From Acidimicrobiales bacterium (GTDB lineage: Bacteria > Actinomycetota > Acidimicrobiia > Acidimicrobiales > Poriferisodalaceae), in NCBI GenBank assembly GCA_014239555.1, contig JAAZYR010000008.1:1-64000 (forward strand): a stretch of DNA of 64,000 nucleotides, given 5' to 3'. This document shows positions 8,344-16,265 of this stretch, piece by piece. The position numbers and the translations under genes were made by a program. The notes under the pieces are model-generated. The model ran no database searches. It had not been told where the DNA came from and saw nothing but the letters and a program-made list of their open reading frames with translations. Position 1 is the first letter of the stretch. Every line of letters starts with the position of its first letter.

Positions 8344-9096
8344 TCAACGCCAGGCAAAAACCGGTTGCTCCAATTCATCGACGCGGACGCTATCCCCATC
8401 GAAAGCGACTGCCCTGAACTGATAGAGCACCGCTCCCGTAGGAGCATGAATCAGATCTCCGCCGATCGGTAGTTGTACGACAGGGCGGTCACTTTCGGGA
8501 ATCTTCACGAAACGTGGTGAGTCTGGTCGCGTTAACTCTCGAATAGAAATTCGGTGAATCGACGCTACCTCCGCAGGATTTGCCACCGGCTCGAGCTCAC
8601 CATCGATCCAAAAAACAAACGGGCTGATGACGTAACCCGAACGGGTGGGGTAATCATCTAATTGCCCGATCAGGTTGTCGGAAGTCAAATTTAAGCCGAC
8701 TTCTTCGGAGGCCTCCCGCATGGCGGCTTGAAGAGGAGTCTCCCCGGAATCAACGCGCCCTCCAGGAAGCGCCCATTGCCCTGGATGGTCCTTAAGTCTC
8801 GACCCTCGCCGAGTAAGTAAAACTGAGGCACCACCCGCAGTGCCTTCAACATTTCCGGTTAATTCGACATCATTTGCACTCCCAGGGATCTCAGCCAACA
8901 ACCGTTTACGATCGGACGTCGACTCGCCAGTTGCTAGGGGGTCAACCCCGTGAATGATGGCGTCGCTGTCAAGCACAACCACACAAACGGCAGCGCGAGC
9001 TAAACCTTCGTCTGAATGCTCACGAACCTTGTGGCGGTCTAGGTTCGAACGCAAGCGTCGCCGCAATGAAAGATCGAAGAGAACTTCGCTAGTCAC
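8344..9096 (-). CDS. NUDIX hydrolase (CoA pyrophosphatase-like)
   Basis: About 250 residues from GTG 9096. A complete Nudix box is visible: GGRVDSGET, seven residues, then REASEEVGL, which binds the metal ions used to hydrolyse nucleoside diphosphates linked to another group. The segment just before it, LLTRRGSRLKDHPGQWALPGG, is the pattern of the NudL/CoAse-type (UPF0035) subfamily, which cleaves CoA and acyl-CoA to phosphopantetheine and 3',5'-ADP. The frame stays open further upstream, but that part lies antisense to the dioxygenase gene, so a start inside the intergenic space was chosen. No clear ribosome site marks it, so the exact N-terminus is uncertain. Confidence 0.78.
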   Translation of the reverse strand: MTSEVLFDLSLRRRLRSNLDRHKVREHSDEGLARAAVCVVVLDSDAIIHGVDPLATGESTSDRKRLLAEIPGSANDVELTGNVEGTAGGASVLLTRRGSRLKDHPGQWALPGGRVDSGETPLQAAMREASEEVGLNLTSDNLIGQLDDYPTRSGYVISPFVFWIDGELEPVANPAEVASIHRISIRELTRPDSPRFVKIPESDRPVVQLPIGGDLIHAPTGAVLYQFRAVAFDGDSVRVDELEQPVFAWR

Positions 9097-9169
9097 GCGA
9101 GCAGTCTCGCGCACAGCACGGCTCGTCGTGGGCTCGCTACGCTTGAGATATCGGCACCGAGAAGGACCC

Positions 9170-10096
9170 ATGACAACAATGAAAGTGGAGCACCTCAAAG
9201 AAGCGACATTTGGTTCGGTCGTCACAGAAATCGACCTCGAAGAATTAGATGATTCCACATGGCACCAACTACACGACCTCTGGATGGATCGCGCCCTATT
9301 GATCTTTCCCGGTGCGTTTCTAAGTGCCGAAGGCCAAGACGCTTTCGCCCGCCGATTCGGCGACCTGGAGTTTCCTCGCGCTGCTATCTCAAACATTGGT
9401 AAAGACGGCAAAGTGCATCACGAGAGCGACGATGAGGTCGTCAAGTCGTTGAAAGGTAACGAAAGTTGGCATATCGACAGTACCTACATGCCAATGCAGG
9501 CCAAGGGGGCGGTGTTCACTGCCGAAATTGTCCCCAGTTCAGGAGCGGCTACAGGTTGGGCTGACATGCGATCGGCATACGACGAACTCGATGACGAAAC
9601 CCGCGAACGTATTTCTGACCTCCAAGCGCACCATTCGCTGTTCTACAGCCAGGGACGGGCTGGAAATCTCCCCAACAAGCGCAATGAAGATGGCACCTAC
9701 AACCTTTATGGCTATCACGACATGGAGATCTCACTTCGGCCGCTCGTAAAGGTTCACCCCATTACAGGGCGGTCAAGTCTTTTGATCGGTCGCCACGCCC
9801 ACGACATCGTGGGTATGGACCCCGCTGAGTCCGAATCACTTCTCGACGACCTCAACGAATGGGCTTGTCAACCACCTCGCGTGTATCACCATGAATGGGA
9901 AGAGGGTGATGCCGTTTTGTGGGATAACCGACGGCTACAACATCGCGGAACGCCTTTCGATATGACTGAACCGCGACGCATGTGGCACACAAGGATAGCG
10001 GGCGAACCCGCCTCAGAATTAGCGATCAACCACCGGATCGACGCGATCCCTAGCGACGATGTTGAACGACATCCAACAGGCACATGGGCCTGTTAG
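9170..10096 (+). CDS. TauD/TfdA-family Fe(II)/2-oxoglutarate dioxygenase
   Basis: 308 residues from ATG 9170, preceded by GAAGGA. The 2-His-1-carboxylate triad is visible: His101 and Asp103 (SWHIDSTY) and His258 (LQHRGTPFD), with the 2-oxoglutarate-binding Arg around residue 269-275 (EPRRMWHTRI). Enzymes of this family use O2 and 2-oxoglutarate to hydroxylate and so release sulfite from taurine, or to break aryloxyacetates and similar acids. Which substrate is not visible. It is divergent from the NUDIX gene (about 70 nt apart). Its 3' end overlaps yqeY by 13 nt, and a flavin monooxygenase follows, so the three may share a transcript. Confidence 0.88.
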   Translation: MTTMKVEHLKEATFGSVVTEIDLEELDDSTWHQLHDLWMDRALLIFPGAFLSAEGQDAFARRFGDLEFPRAAISNIGKDGKVHHESDDEVVKSLKGNESWHIDSTYMPMQAKGAVFTAEIVPSSGAATGWADMRSAYDELDDETRERISDLQAHHSLFYSQGRAGNLPNKRNEDGTYNLYGYHDMEISLRPLVKVHPITGRSSLLIGRHAHDIVGMDPAESESLLDDLNEWACQPPRVYHHEWEEGDAVLWDNRRLQHRGTPFDMTEPRRMWHTRIAGEPASELAINHRIDAIPSDDVERHPTGTWAC

Positions 10097-10533
10097 GGCA
10101 AATCCGAGCCGACCTAACAGCGGCTATGAAAGCCAAGGACAAACTCACAGTTTCAACACTGAGATCAGTTGTCGCAGCCGTTCAGGAAGCAGAGGTAGCA
10201 GGCGCTGAAGCAACCACGCTCGATGATCAACAGATCGAGAAAGTAATCGCTGCTCAAGCTAAGCGCAGGGTTGAAGCAGCAGAAGCATTCGAGCAGGGTG
10301 ACCGAGCAGAAAAAGCAGCAGACGAACGAGCTGAGCTCTTGGTTCTAGAGCAATACCTCCCCAAACAACTATCCGAAAACGCGTTGGTGGAAATAGTTGA
10401 ACGCGTATTAGCCGAAGGTGACTACTCAACGATGACAGATATGGGTCAGGCCATGAAGGCGGTTAATGCAGAAGTTGCCGGTCGGGCAGAAGGAAGAGTT
10501 ATCGCTGACTTGGTCAAGTCCCGTCTGTCGTGA
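10084..10533 (+). CDS. yqeY: GatB/YqeY domain protein
   Basis: A 149-residue stand-alone YqeY protein, related to the tail domain of GatB that binds tRNA in the amidotransferase complex. Typical features are a helical N-terminus MGLLGQIRADLTAAMKAKDK, the LRSVVAAVQEAE segment, ELLVLEQYLPKQLSE in the middle, and a GRAEGRVIADLVK-type end. The cellular role of free YqeY is poorly defined; involvement in tRNA aminoacylation quality is inferred from GatB. It starts inside the tauD-like gene and ends in a GTGA overlap with the following monooxygenase gene, so translation may be coupled. Confidence 0.85.
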   Translation: MGLLGQIRADLTAAMKAKDKLTVSTLRSVVAAVQEAEVAGAEATTLDDQQIEKVIAAQAKRRVEAAEAFEQGDRAEKAADERAELLVLEQYLPKQLSENALVEIVERVLAEGDYSTMTDMGQAMKAVNAEVAGRAEGRVIADLVKSRLS

Positions 10534-11882
10534 ACTCAACCCGTCAGATATCTCTCATTGGGTTTCTTCAGGCACAAAACTGCACGACAATTCCGGCAGC
10601 GTGGCGACACCCTCAAGCGCGCCATGATGTCACCAACGTTGATTTTTATCGACATATAGCGAAAGTCTTAGAAAGCGGGCTCTTTGATCTCGGGTTCTTC
10701 GACGATCGTCTGGCCATGCCTGATATGTATGGCGGGGATCATCGTCACACTGTTGAACAAGGGATCCGGTGTGTGAAGCTCGATGCTGTAACCGTTCTCA
10801 CCACAATGGGGATGGCTACCTCTCAGCTTGGTTTAGGAGCGACATACTCAACCACCTATTTCCCACCCTTCCACGTTGCTCGGGTGTTCTCAACGCTCGA
10901 CCATATGACTGGAGGAAGAGCGGCATGGAACGTCGTGACGTCGGTCAACGACAACGAGGCGCGCAATATGGGGCTCCTAGAAGCCCCTCCCCACGATGTT
11001 CGATACGACCGAGCAGATGAATTCATGGAGATTGTTCACGGGCATTGGGACACCTGGGAAGCCGATGCAATTGTCGCTGACCGCGCCTCCGGTATATATG
11101 CACACGGCGACAAGGTCCACCGACTCGACCATGACGGTGAGCACTATCGCTCACGTGGACCGTTTACCGTGCCGCGCACCCCTCAAGGTCACCCGGTAAT
11201 TATCCAGGCGGGTCAAAGCGGCAGAGGTATCGAATTCGCTTCACGCTGGGGCGAACTCCTGTTCATGGCAAACCCGAATCTCTCGAGGGCTACCGAAAAT
11301 TACAAAGCCGTTAAGTCTGCCGTCGTTGCCGCAGGCCGTGACCCCGAGCAGGTCAAAATAGCGAACTTGACTTTCCCGGTAGTGGGTCGAACACTGTCTG
11401 AAGCTGAGGACAGACGGGCGGCCTATGATCTCCTCCCGAACCTCGTGGACGACCTTTCGCTGCTCTCGGAGGGCTTGAATTTCGACTTCTCCGACAAAGA
11501 ACTCGACGAACCACTTTCTCCTGAAGATGTTGCGGCGATGACGGGTATCCAGGGAATTCGAAACCAGGTCATCGAAGCAACCGGTAAAGACAATCCGACT
11601 GTTCGCGACTTTGTAACAGTTTCTGGGCGGGGACGCCTCGCCCATCCGGTCGTCGGTGGCCCTAACGAACTAGCTGATTATTTCGAAGAGTGGTTCACGA
11701 CTCCAGCATGTGATGGTTTCGTGATAGCGGGGACACATATGCCTGGCGCTTTTGAAGACTTTGTCGAGCTCGTGGTGCCGGAACTGCAGCGAAGAGGCCT
11801 TTTCCGCACTGAATATTCGGGCAACACACTACGCGACCATCTTGGTTTATCTCAGCCCCAGCCAGGCGCATGGCGGCAATGA
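10530..11882 (+). CDS. Flavin-dependent monooxygenase, NtaA/SnaA/DszA type
   Basis: 450 residues of the bacterial luciferase-like (LLM) superfamily, in the branch of nitrilotriacetate, dibenzothiophene-sulfone and pristinamycin monooxygenases, which use reduced FMN from a partner reductase. Typical elements are GFFDDRLAMPD near residue 60, LTTMGMATSQLGLGATYSTTYFPP, the LDHMTGGRAAWNVVTS segment that lines the flavin site, and VIIQAGQSGRGIEFASR later on. The substrate is unknown; DszA/NtaA relatives cleave C-S or C-N bonds. GTG start in a GTGA overlap with yqeY. No flavin reductase gene is adjacent. Confidence 0.86.
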   Translation: MNSTRQISLIGFLQAQNCTTIPAAWRHPQARHDVTNVDFYRHIAKVLESGLFDLGFFDDRLAMPDMYGGDHRHTVEQGIRCVKLDAVTVLTTMGMATSQLGLGATYSTTYFPPFHVARVFSTLDHMTGGRAAWNVVTSVNDNEARNMGLLEAPPHDVRYDRADEFMEIVHGHWDTWEADAIVADRASGIYAHGDKVHRLDHDGEHYRSRGPFTVPRTPQGHPVIIQAGQSGRGIEFASRWGELLFMANPNLSRATENYKAVKSAVVAAGRDPEQVKIANLTFPVVGRTLSEAEDRRAAYDLLPNLVDDLSLLSEGLNFDFSDKELDEPLSPEDVAAMTGIQGIRNQVIEATGKDNPTVRDFVTVSGRGRLAHPVVGGPNELADYFEEWFTTPACDGFVIAGTHMPGAFEDFVELVVPELQRRGLFRTEYSGNTLRDHLGLSQPQPGAWRQ

Positions 11883-11883
11883 C

Positions 11884-12795
11884 CTAGTTATCGGCGTTGT
11901 TGAAGGCGGCAATGAGTTCGCTCCCGCTGACTGGCCACACCCCTTCGAGGCTCATTACCTGAGCTAACGCCCGGTCAAATGTACGAATGCGAAATGGTTG
12001 ACCTGTGAGCCAAGGCCTCAACGTAAACATCATGTGACGAGCTGAACGACGACCATCGCTGTGGAGTCGATGAGCCGCCGCAACAATCATGTTTTCCCAG
12101 CTATCGAGACTTGCTCGCCGATTCCAAAGAGCAAACTCATCGTCAATCTCGAGGAACAATGGAAGAGACGTCAAATTTCCGTTCGGAGTCGTCATGGTGT
12201 ACGGCTGCTCGTCATTGGGCCAATCACATACGTATTGAATTCCAGCCGCTGCCAATAGTTCTGGTGTTCGAGCCGACTCGACACCCTCAGGCGAAAACCA
12301 TCCGATGGGGCGAACCCCGGTCGCTTGTTCAAGCGTGTCAAGAGCGTTGGTGATCACTTCAGCTTCAACGCCAGGATCCATCTTCGACGTAATAAGTCTG
12401 CTGGCTGATATGCCGTGCCCGACGATCTCACAACCGCGTTCACCGAGGTGTTTCATGAGCCACGGATAATGCAGCGCCGTCAGCGCGTCCACCGCGACGG
12501 TGACCGGCATTTCGTAACGTTCCAAAGTGTCGAGTAGGCGGAAAATCCCTACACGGTGGCCGTACTCCCGGTGAGTTAATTGAACGTAATCGGGAGCTGG
12601 CAATTTGATGAGTCCGCCGCTGGCATTTCTGAGGCTGTAAGCGTCTTGTGGCGGATCCCACTCGTAATGTTCCAACAGCACCAAGGCCCCAACGGCAAGA
12701 GACTTTCCATTTGGCCACTCAAGGACGTTTCTGCTTGGCAGCGGTGAATACGGATAATGAGGATGATCCATGCCTGGTGAGCGATCAGCGGGCAT
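11884..12795 (-). CDS. Polysaccharide-deacetylase-fold protein, PuuE-like (copy 2)
   Basis: About 303 residues from ATG 12795, which overlaps the end of the upstream paralogue by 11 nt, so the pair is translated together; a start at 12771 (MDHPHYPY) is also possible. The fold is the NodB-type barrel: YGHRVGIFRLLDTLERYEMPVTVAVDA, then GCEIVGHGISASRL and a closing MFTLRPWLTGQPFR strand. As in PuuE (cofactor-free allantoinase), the DD and the HxxxH metal motifs of true deacetylases are not present (VGHGISASR). Members of this branch hydrolyse amide or cyclic ureide bonds. The substrate here is unknown. Convergent with the flavin monooxygenase gene, 1 nt apart. Confidence 0.78.
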   Translation of the reverse strand: MPADRSPGMDHPHYPYSPLPSRNVLEWPNGKSLAVGALVLLEHYEWDPPQDAYSLRNASGGLIKLPAPDYVQLTHREYGHRVGIFRLLDTLERYEMPVTVAVDALTALHYPWLMKHLGERGCEIVGHGISASRLITSKMDPGVEAEVITNALDTLEQATGVRPIGWFSPEGVESARTPELLAAAGIQYVCDWPNDEQPYTMTTPNGNLTSLPLFLEIDDEFALWNRRASLDSWENMIVAAAHRLHSDGRRSARHMMFTLRPWLTGQPFRIRTFDRALAQVMSLEGVWPVSGSELIAAFNNADN

Positions 12796-13708
12796 CGTTA
12801 ACCGCCTGCAGTGACACCGCATGGTCAACAAAATCTTCGTAATGATGTTCTATGAAGTGGTCAGCTATTTCCGACGCTGTGGCTTGCCACACCAACTCGT
12901 GACCCAACACATAATCCAGCATCTCATCAAGGCCATCGATTCGATGGGGCATACCCATCAAATAAGGATGAAGCGCCAGAGCCATAACCCGCCCCGAGGC
13001 TGCTCCCTCCTCATACAGCGTGTCGAATTGCGCTTTCACCATTTCAACGAAGTCAGATGTGTCGTGGTGATGAAGAAACACCGGAACATCGTTTAACTCG
13101 ATGCTGTAGGGAACTGAAACTAGACAGCCATCATTAACCCTGATCGGGACAGGTTGATCGTCGTGCAGCCAATCAGCATGATAAGTGAGACCAGCTTCAG
13201 CCATCAGGTCGGGGGTGCCGAGGTTGTTTGAAACCGCGGGTCCCAGCATGCCGCGCAGCCTCTGACCGGTGTGTTGATGCAGGGTGTCGATGCAATCTTG
13301 GTAAAACTCCCGCTCATCTTGCTCGCTCATCGAAGAGAGGTAGCGAGTGTTGTAAATACCGTGGCTCATGATTTCCCAACCTCGGTCGGCCATCGATTTG
13401 CCGACGTCGGGATAATGTTCAAAAACAGCGAGGTTTGTCGAAGCAGTACAGCGAACATTGTGCTCATCGAGGACCTCAAGCATTCGCCAAAACCCAACCC
13501 GGTTTCCGTAGTCACGGTGGGAATAGCCTTGAACGTCAGGATGGGGAGATCGAGGCCAGGGATTACGACGCGGGTCGCGCGGCGGCAAGTACTCATAGTG
13601 TTCAACATTGGGGGCGACCCACAAGGCGACGCGAGCTCCATTGGGCCAACTGATGTTTGGTCGGTCAGCCATCGGCAAATAGTCAACGCGATGTGGAGGT
13701 AAGGACAT
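12785..13708 (-). CDS. Polysaccharide-deacetylase-fold protein, PuuE-like (copy 1)
   Basis: 307 residues, first of a tandem pair. It starts WPNGARVALWVAPNVEHYEY and continues YGNRVGFWRMLEVLDEHNVRCTASTN, the layout of PuuE-type allantoinases and related hydrolases. The conserved His of MSHGIYNTRYLS and the strand LALHPYLMGMPHR are the likely active-site elements. The NodB aspartates are replaced, so a metal-free mechanism is expected by analogy with PuuE. The second copy differs substantially in sequence, so the two are old paralogues and may form a heteromer or act on different compounds. The promoter region upstream holds a perfect palindrome at 13729-13744. Confidence 0.8.
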   Translation of the reverse strand: MSLPPHRVDYLPMADRPNISWPNGARVALWVAPNVEHYEYLPPRDPRRNPWPRSPHPDVQGYSHRDYGNRVGFWRMLEVLDEHNVRCTASTNLAVFEHYPDVGKSMADRGWEIMSHGIYNTRYLSSMSEQDEREFYQDCIDTLHQHTGQRLRGMLGPAVSNNLGTPDLMAEAGLTYHADWLHDDQPVPIRVNDGCLVSVPYSIELNDVPVFLHHHDTSDFVEMVKAQFDTLYEEGAASGRVMALALHPYLMGMPHRIDGLDEMLDYVLGHELVWQATASEIADHFIEHHYEDFVDHAVSLQAVNDAR

Positions 13709-13728
13709 GTAAGCACCGTAGTCAGGTC

Positions 13729-13744
13729 CGCCCCCTAGGGGGCG
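13729..13744. promoter_or_regulatory. 16-bp perfect palindrome between divergent genes
   Basis: CGCCCCCTAGGGGGCG is perfectly self-complementary. It lies 20 nt upstream of the PuuE-like gene (leftward) and 40 nt upstream of the CoA-transferase gene (rightward). There is no T-run on either side, so a terminator is unlikely. The position suits an operator controlling one or both directions. No regulator gene is nearby, so this is inference from position and symmetry. Confidence 0.4.
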
Positions 13745-13784
13745 CTAACGTCCCAAGTGACTACTGGGAGTTTGAGGGGGAGCG

Positions 13785-16220
13785 ATGCTCAGTGAATACC
13801 GAGTGCTCGATTTGACCGACGAACGCGGTCATCTTGCCGCTTTCATGCTTGCCCAGATGGGAGCTGAGGTCATAGCGATTGAGCCGCCTTCAGGGTCGCA
13901 TGCACGTCAACTAGCACCGTTTTCTGACGGAATCGATGACGGCGAACACTCGCTGCATCACTGGGCCTACAACCGCGGCAAAAAAAGCGTTGTCTTGGAT
14001 TTAGACACACCTGACGGCATGAGCGAACTTCGCCGTTTGATAGCGGGGGCGGACATCATGTTCGACTCATTCGACCCGGGAGTCATGGACTCAATGGGGC
14101 TTACCCCTTCAGACATTGCTGAACTTAACCCCAACATAATTAACGTTTCTATTACGGCATTTGGCGACGATGGACCTAAAGCCAACTGGGAGTACAGCGA
14201 CTTAACACTTCAAGCCTCGGCGGGAAACATGGTGCTGACTGGTGATGAGGACCGGTCTCCGCTACGAGCAGGAGGTACCTTGCCTCAGGCATTTGGTAAC
14301 GCCGCGTCGGAGGCAGCGGGCGCCGCGTTAATAGCTCTCTATGAGCGACAGGCAACGTCTGGGCTGGGACAACACATCGACGTGTCAGCACAGCACTCCA
14401 TGAACCAATGCACCCAGTCGATGTCTTTAGCAACCCCATTGGGAGCAACGCCGCCCACCAGGCTCGCAGGGGGAGTCGAGCTTGGAGGGATCCGGATCCA
14501 AGTGATGTGGCCTTGCGCTGATGGATTCGCGTCAGTCAGCTTCTTGTTCGGGCCGAGCTTCGGCCCTTTCACAAAGAACCTTATGACTTGGATATGCGAG
14601 GAAGGTTTCTGCGACGAGGCAACCCGAGACAAGGATTGGGTCGAGTACGCGATGATGCTCCTTGACGGTAGAGAATCACTGGACGAGTACCAGCGAGTCA
14701 GAGACGTCCTTACCGAATTCTTTGCCACCAAGACTAAAGCTGAGCTTCTGGAAGCGGCGATGACGCGCCGTCTCCTTATTACCCCAGTTACGACCACCGA
14801 AGAAGTTGTCAACAGCGAACAGTTGGACTTTCGAAACTATTGGGAGACGGTGGAACATCGCGACGGCTCAACAGTCATGTACCCGGGCGCGTTCGCGAAG
14901 TTTGCCAAAAGTCCGCTCACAGTATTGACCGAGCCCCCTCGTTTAGGTGAACACACCGCGGAGGTTCTAAGTCAGCCCGAGCGCGCGGCTGATGTCGTGG
15001 TAACGGAGCCCGTGCCCTCAAAAGATCTCCCTCTTAAAGGCGTCAAAATTCTAGATTTTATGTGGGCGATGGCGGGGCCAGCAGCGTCTCGAGTGTTGGC
15101 CGACTATGGCGCCGAGATTGTAAGAGTGGAATCTTCGAACAAACTTGATGCGGTGCGAACCATTTCACCGTTTCCATCTGATGTCGGAGATCCCGACAAG
15201 TCCGGGATTTACCACAACATGAACGCCGGAAAACGGGGTCTCGCCCTTGACATGTCTAAACCGGGTGCCATTGACGTCGTGTGGGATCTCATCGAGTGGG
15301 CGGATGTAGTACTGGAATCGTTCTCACCCAAAGCGATGGCAGATTGGGGTATCGACTACGAACAGATTTCGAAGCGTCACCCAGACATCATCATGGCGTC
15401 AAGCTGTCTGATGGGTCAGACGGGCCCACTGGCGATGTTGGCTGGTTTCGGGACCATGGCCGCTGCAATATCGGGCTTTTTCTACCCGGTTGGCTGGGCA
15501 GATCGCGCACCGACTGGTCCGTACAGCGCCTACACCGACTACACGTCACCCCGTTGGCTCGTCGCTTCCGTTATGGGCGCGCTTGAACACAAAAGGCGAA
15601 CAGGTCAGGGTCAATACATAGACCTTTCCCAAGCCGAAGCAGCGTTGCACCTTATGGCGCCGGCACTCCTCGAATACTCGATCAACGGAAACATTTGGGA
15701 ACGGTCGGGTAACCGCGATTTTGTTTTTGCCCCACAGGGTGGATATCCCACAAGCGGCAACGACAACTGGATTGCGATTTCTTGTAAAGATGACAACCAA
15801 TGGCAGCTTTTGGCACACGAAATGAACCGCGAGGACCTTGTAGCCCTAACAGTTGATGAGCGACATACGCGACACGACGAACTCGACTCGCTGATTTCCT
15901 CCTGGACAGTTGAACAAGATGGCGTCGAACTCATGGAACAACTCCAAGCGCTTGGAGTAGCGGCCCACATTGTCCAACACTCACCCGAACTAGTTGCCGA
16001 TGACCAAATGACGCATCGCGGCTGCTTTACAGAAGTCGCGCACGCGAGTCATGAACCCTTTTACGTGGACGGCACCCGTTTCCATATGTCCCGCACCCCG
16101 GCTGAGGTCACACATGCCGGTCCGATCTTTGGTGAACACACGTTCGAGATTCTGATGGAATGCGTAGGCTACGACGCCGACCGCATTGCGGAACTCGCTG
16201 TCGCCGAACTCCTCGAATAA
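13785..16220 (+). CDS. Tandem-fused class III (CaiB/BaiF) CoA-transferase
   Basis: 811 residues made of two complete family III CoA-transferase domains, about 1-400 and 417-811. Normal members are single chains of about 400 residues that dimerise as interlocked rings, so this gene fuses two protomers. Domain 1 has LAQMGAEVIAIEPPSG and candidate nucleophile Asp139 (EYSDLTLQASAGN). Domain 2 has ILDFMWAMAGPAASRVLADYGAEIVRVE and candidate Asp585 (YTDYTSPRW), plus GQGQYIDLSQAEA. Such enzymes move CoA between carboxylic acids, such as formate, oxalate, carnitine or bile acids. The substrate is unknown. A strong purine-rich site (GAGGGGGAG) precedes the ATG. It faces the PuuE-like pair across a short divergent promoter region. 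Confidence 0.88.
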   Translation: MLSEYRVLDLTDERGHLAAFMLAQMGAEVIAIEPPSGSHARQLAPFSDGIDDGEHSLHHWAYNRGKKSVVLDLDTPDGMSELRRLIAGADIMFDSFDPGVMDSMGLTPSDIAELNPNIINVSITAFGDDGPKANWEYSDLTLQASAGNMVLTGDEDRSPLRAGGTLPQAFGNAASEAAGAALIALYERQATSGLGQHIDVSAQHSMNQCTQSMSLATPLGATPPTRLAGGVELGGIRIQVMWPCADGFASVSFLFGPSFGPFTKNLMTWICEEGFCDEATRDKDWVEYAMMLLDGRESLDEYQRVRDVLTEFFATKTKAELLEAAMTRRLLITPVTTTEEVVNSEQLDFRNYWETVEHRDGSTVMYPGAFAKFAKSPLTVLTEPPRLGEHTAEVLSQPERAADVVVTEPVPSKDLPLKGVKILDFMWAMAGPAASRVLADYGAEIVRVESSNKLDAVRTISPFPSDVGDPDKSGIYHNMNAGKRGLALDMSKPGAIDVVWDLIEWADVVLESFSPKAMADWGIDYEQISKRHPDIIMASSCLMGQTGPLAMLAGFGTMAAAISGFFYPVGWADRAPTGPYSAYTDYTSPRWLVASVMGALEHKRRTGQGQYIDLSQAEAALHLMAPALLEYSINGNIWERSGNRDFVFAPQGGYPTSGNDNWIAISCKDDNQWQLLAHEMNREDLVALTVDERHTRHDELDSLISSWTVEQDGVELMEQLQALGVAAHIVQHSPELVADDQMTHRGCFTEVAHASHEPFYVDGTRFHMSRTPAEVTHAGPIFGEHTFEILMECVGYDADRIAELAVAELLE

Positions 16221-16265
16221 CGACAAGCAGTCGCACACCAAATCACGCGTGAGCAACCCAACTAA

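Noticed and set aside
8344..9411. Longer NUDIX protein starting at 9411
   Set aside because: The first 80 or more residues run antisense to the dioxygenase N-terminus and have low-complexity composition; a start in the intergenic space is more likely.
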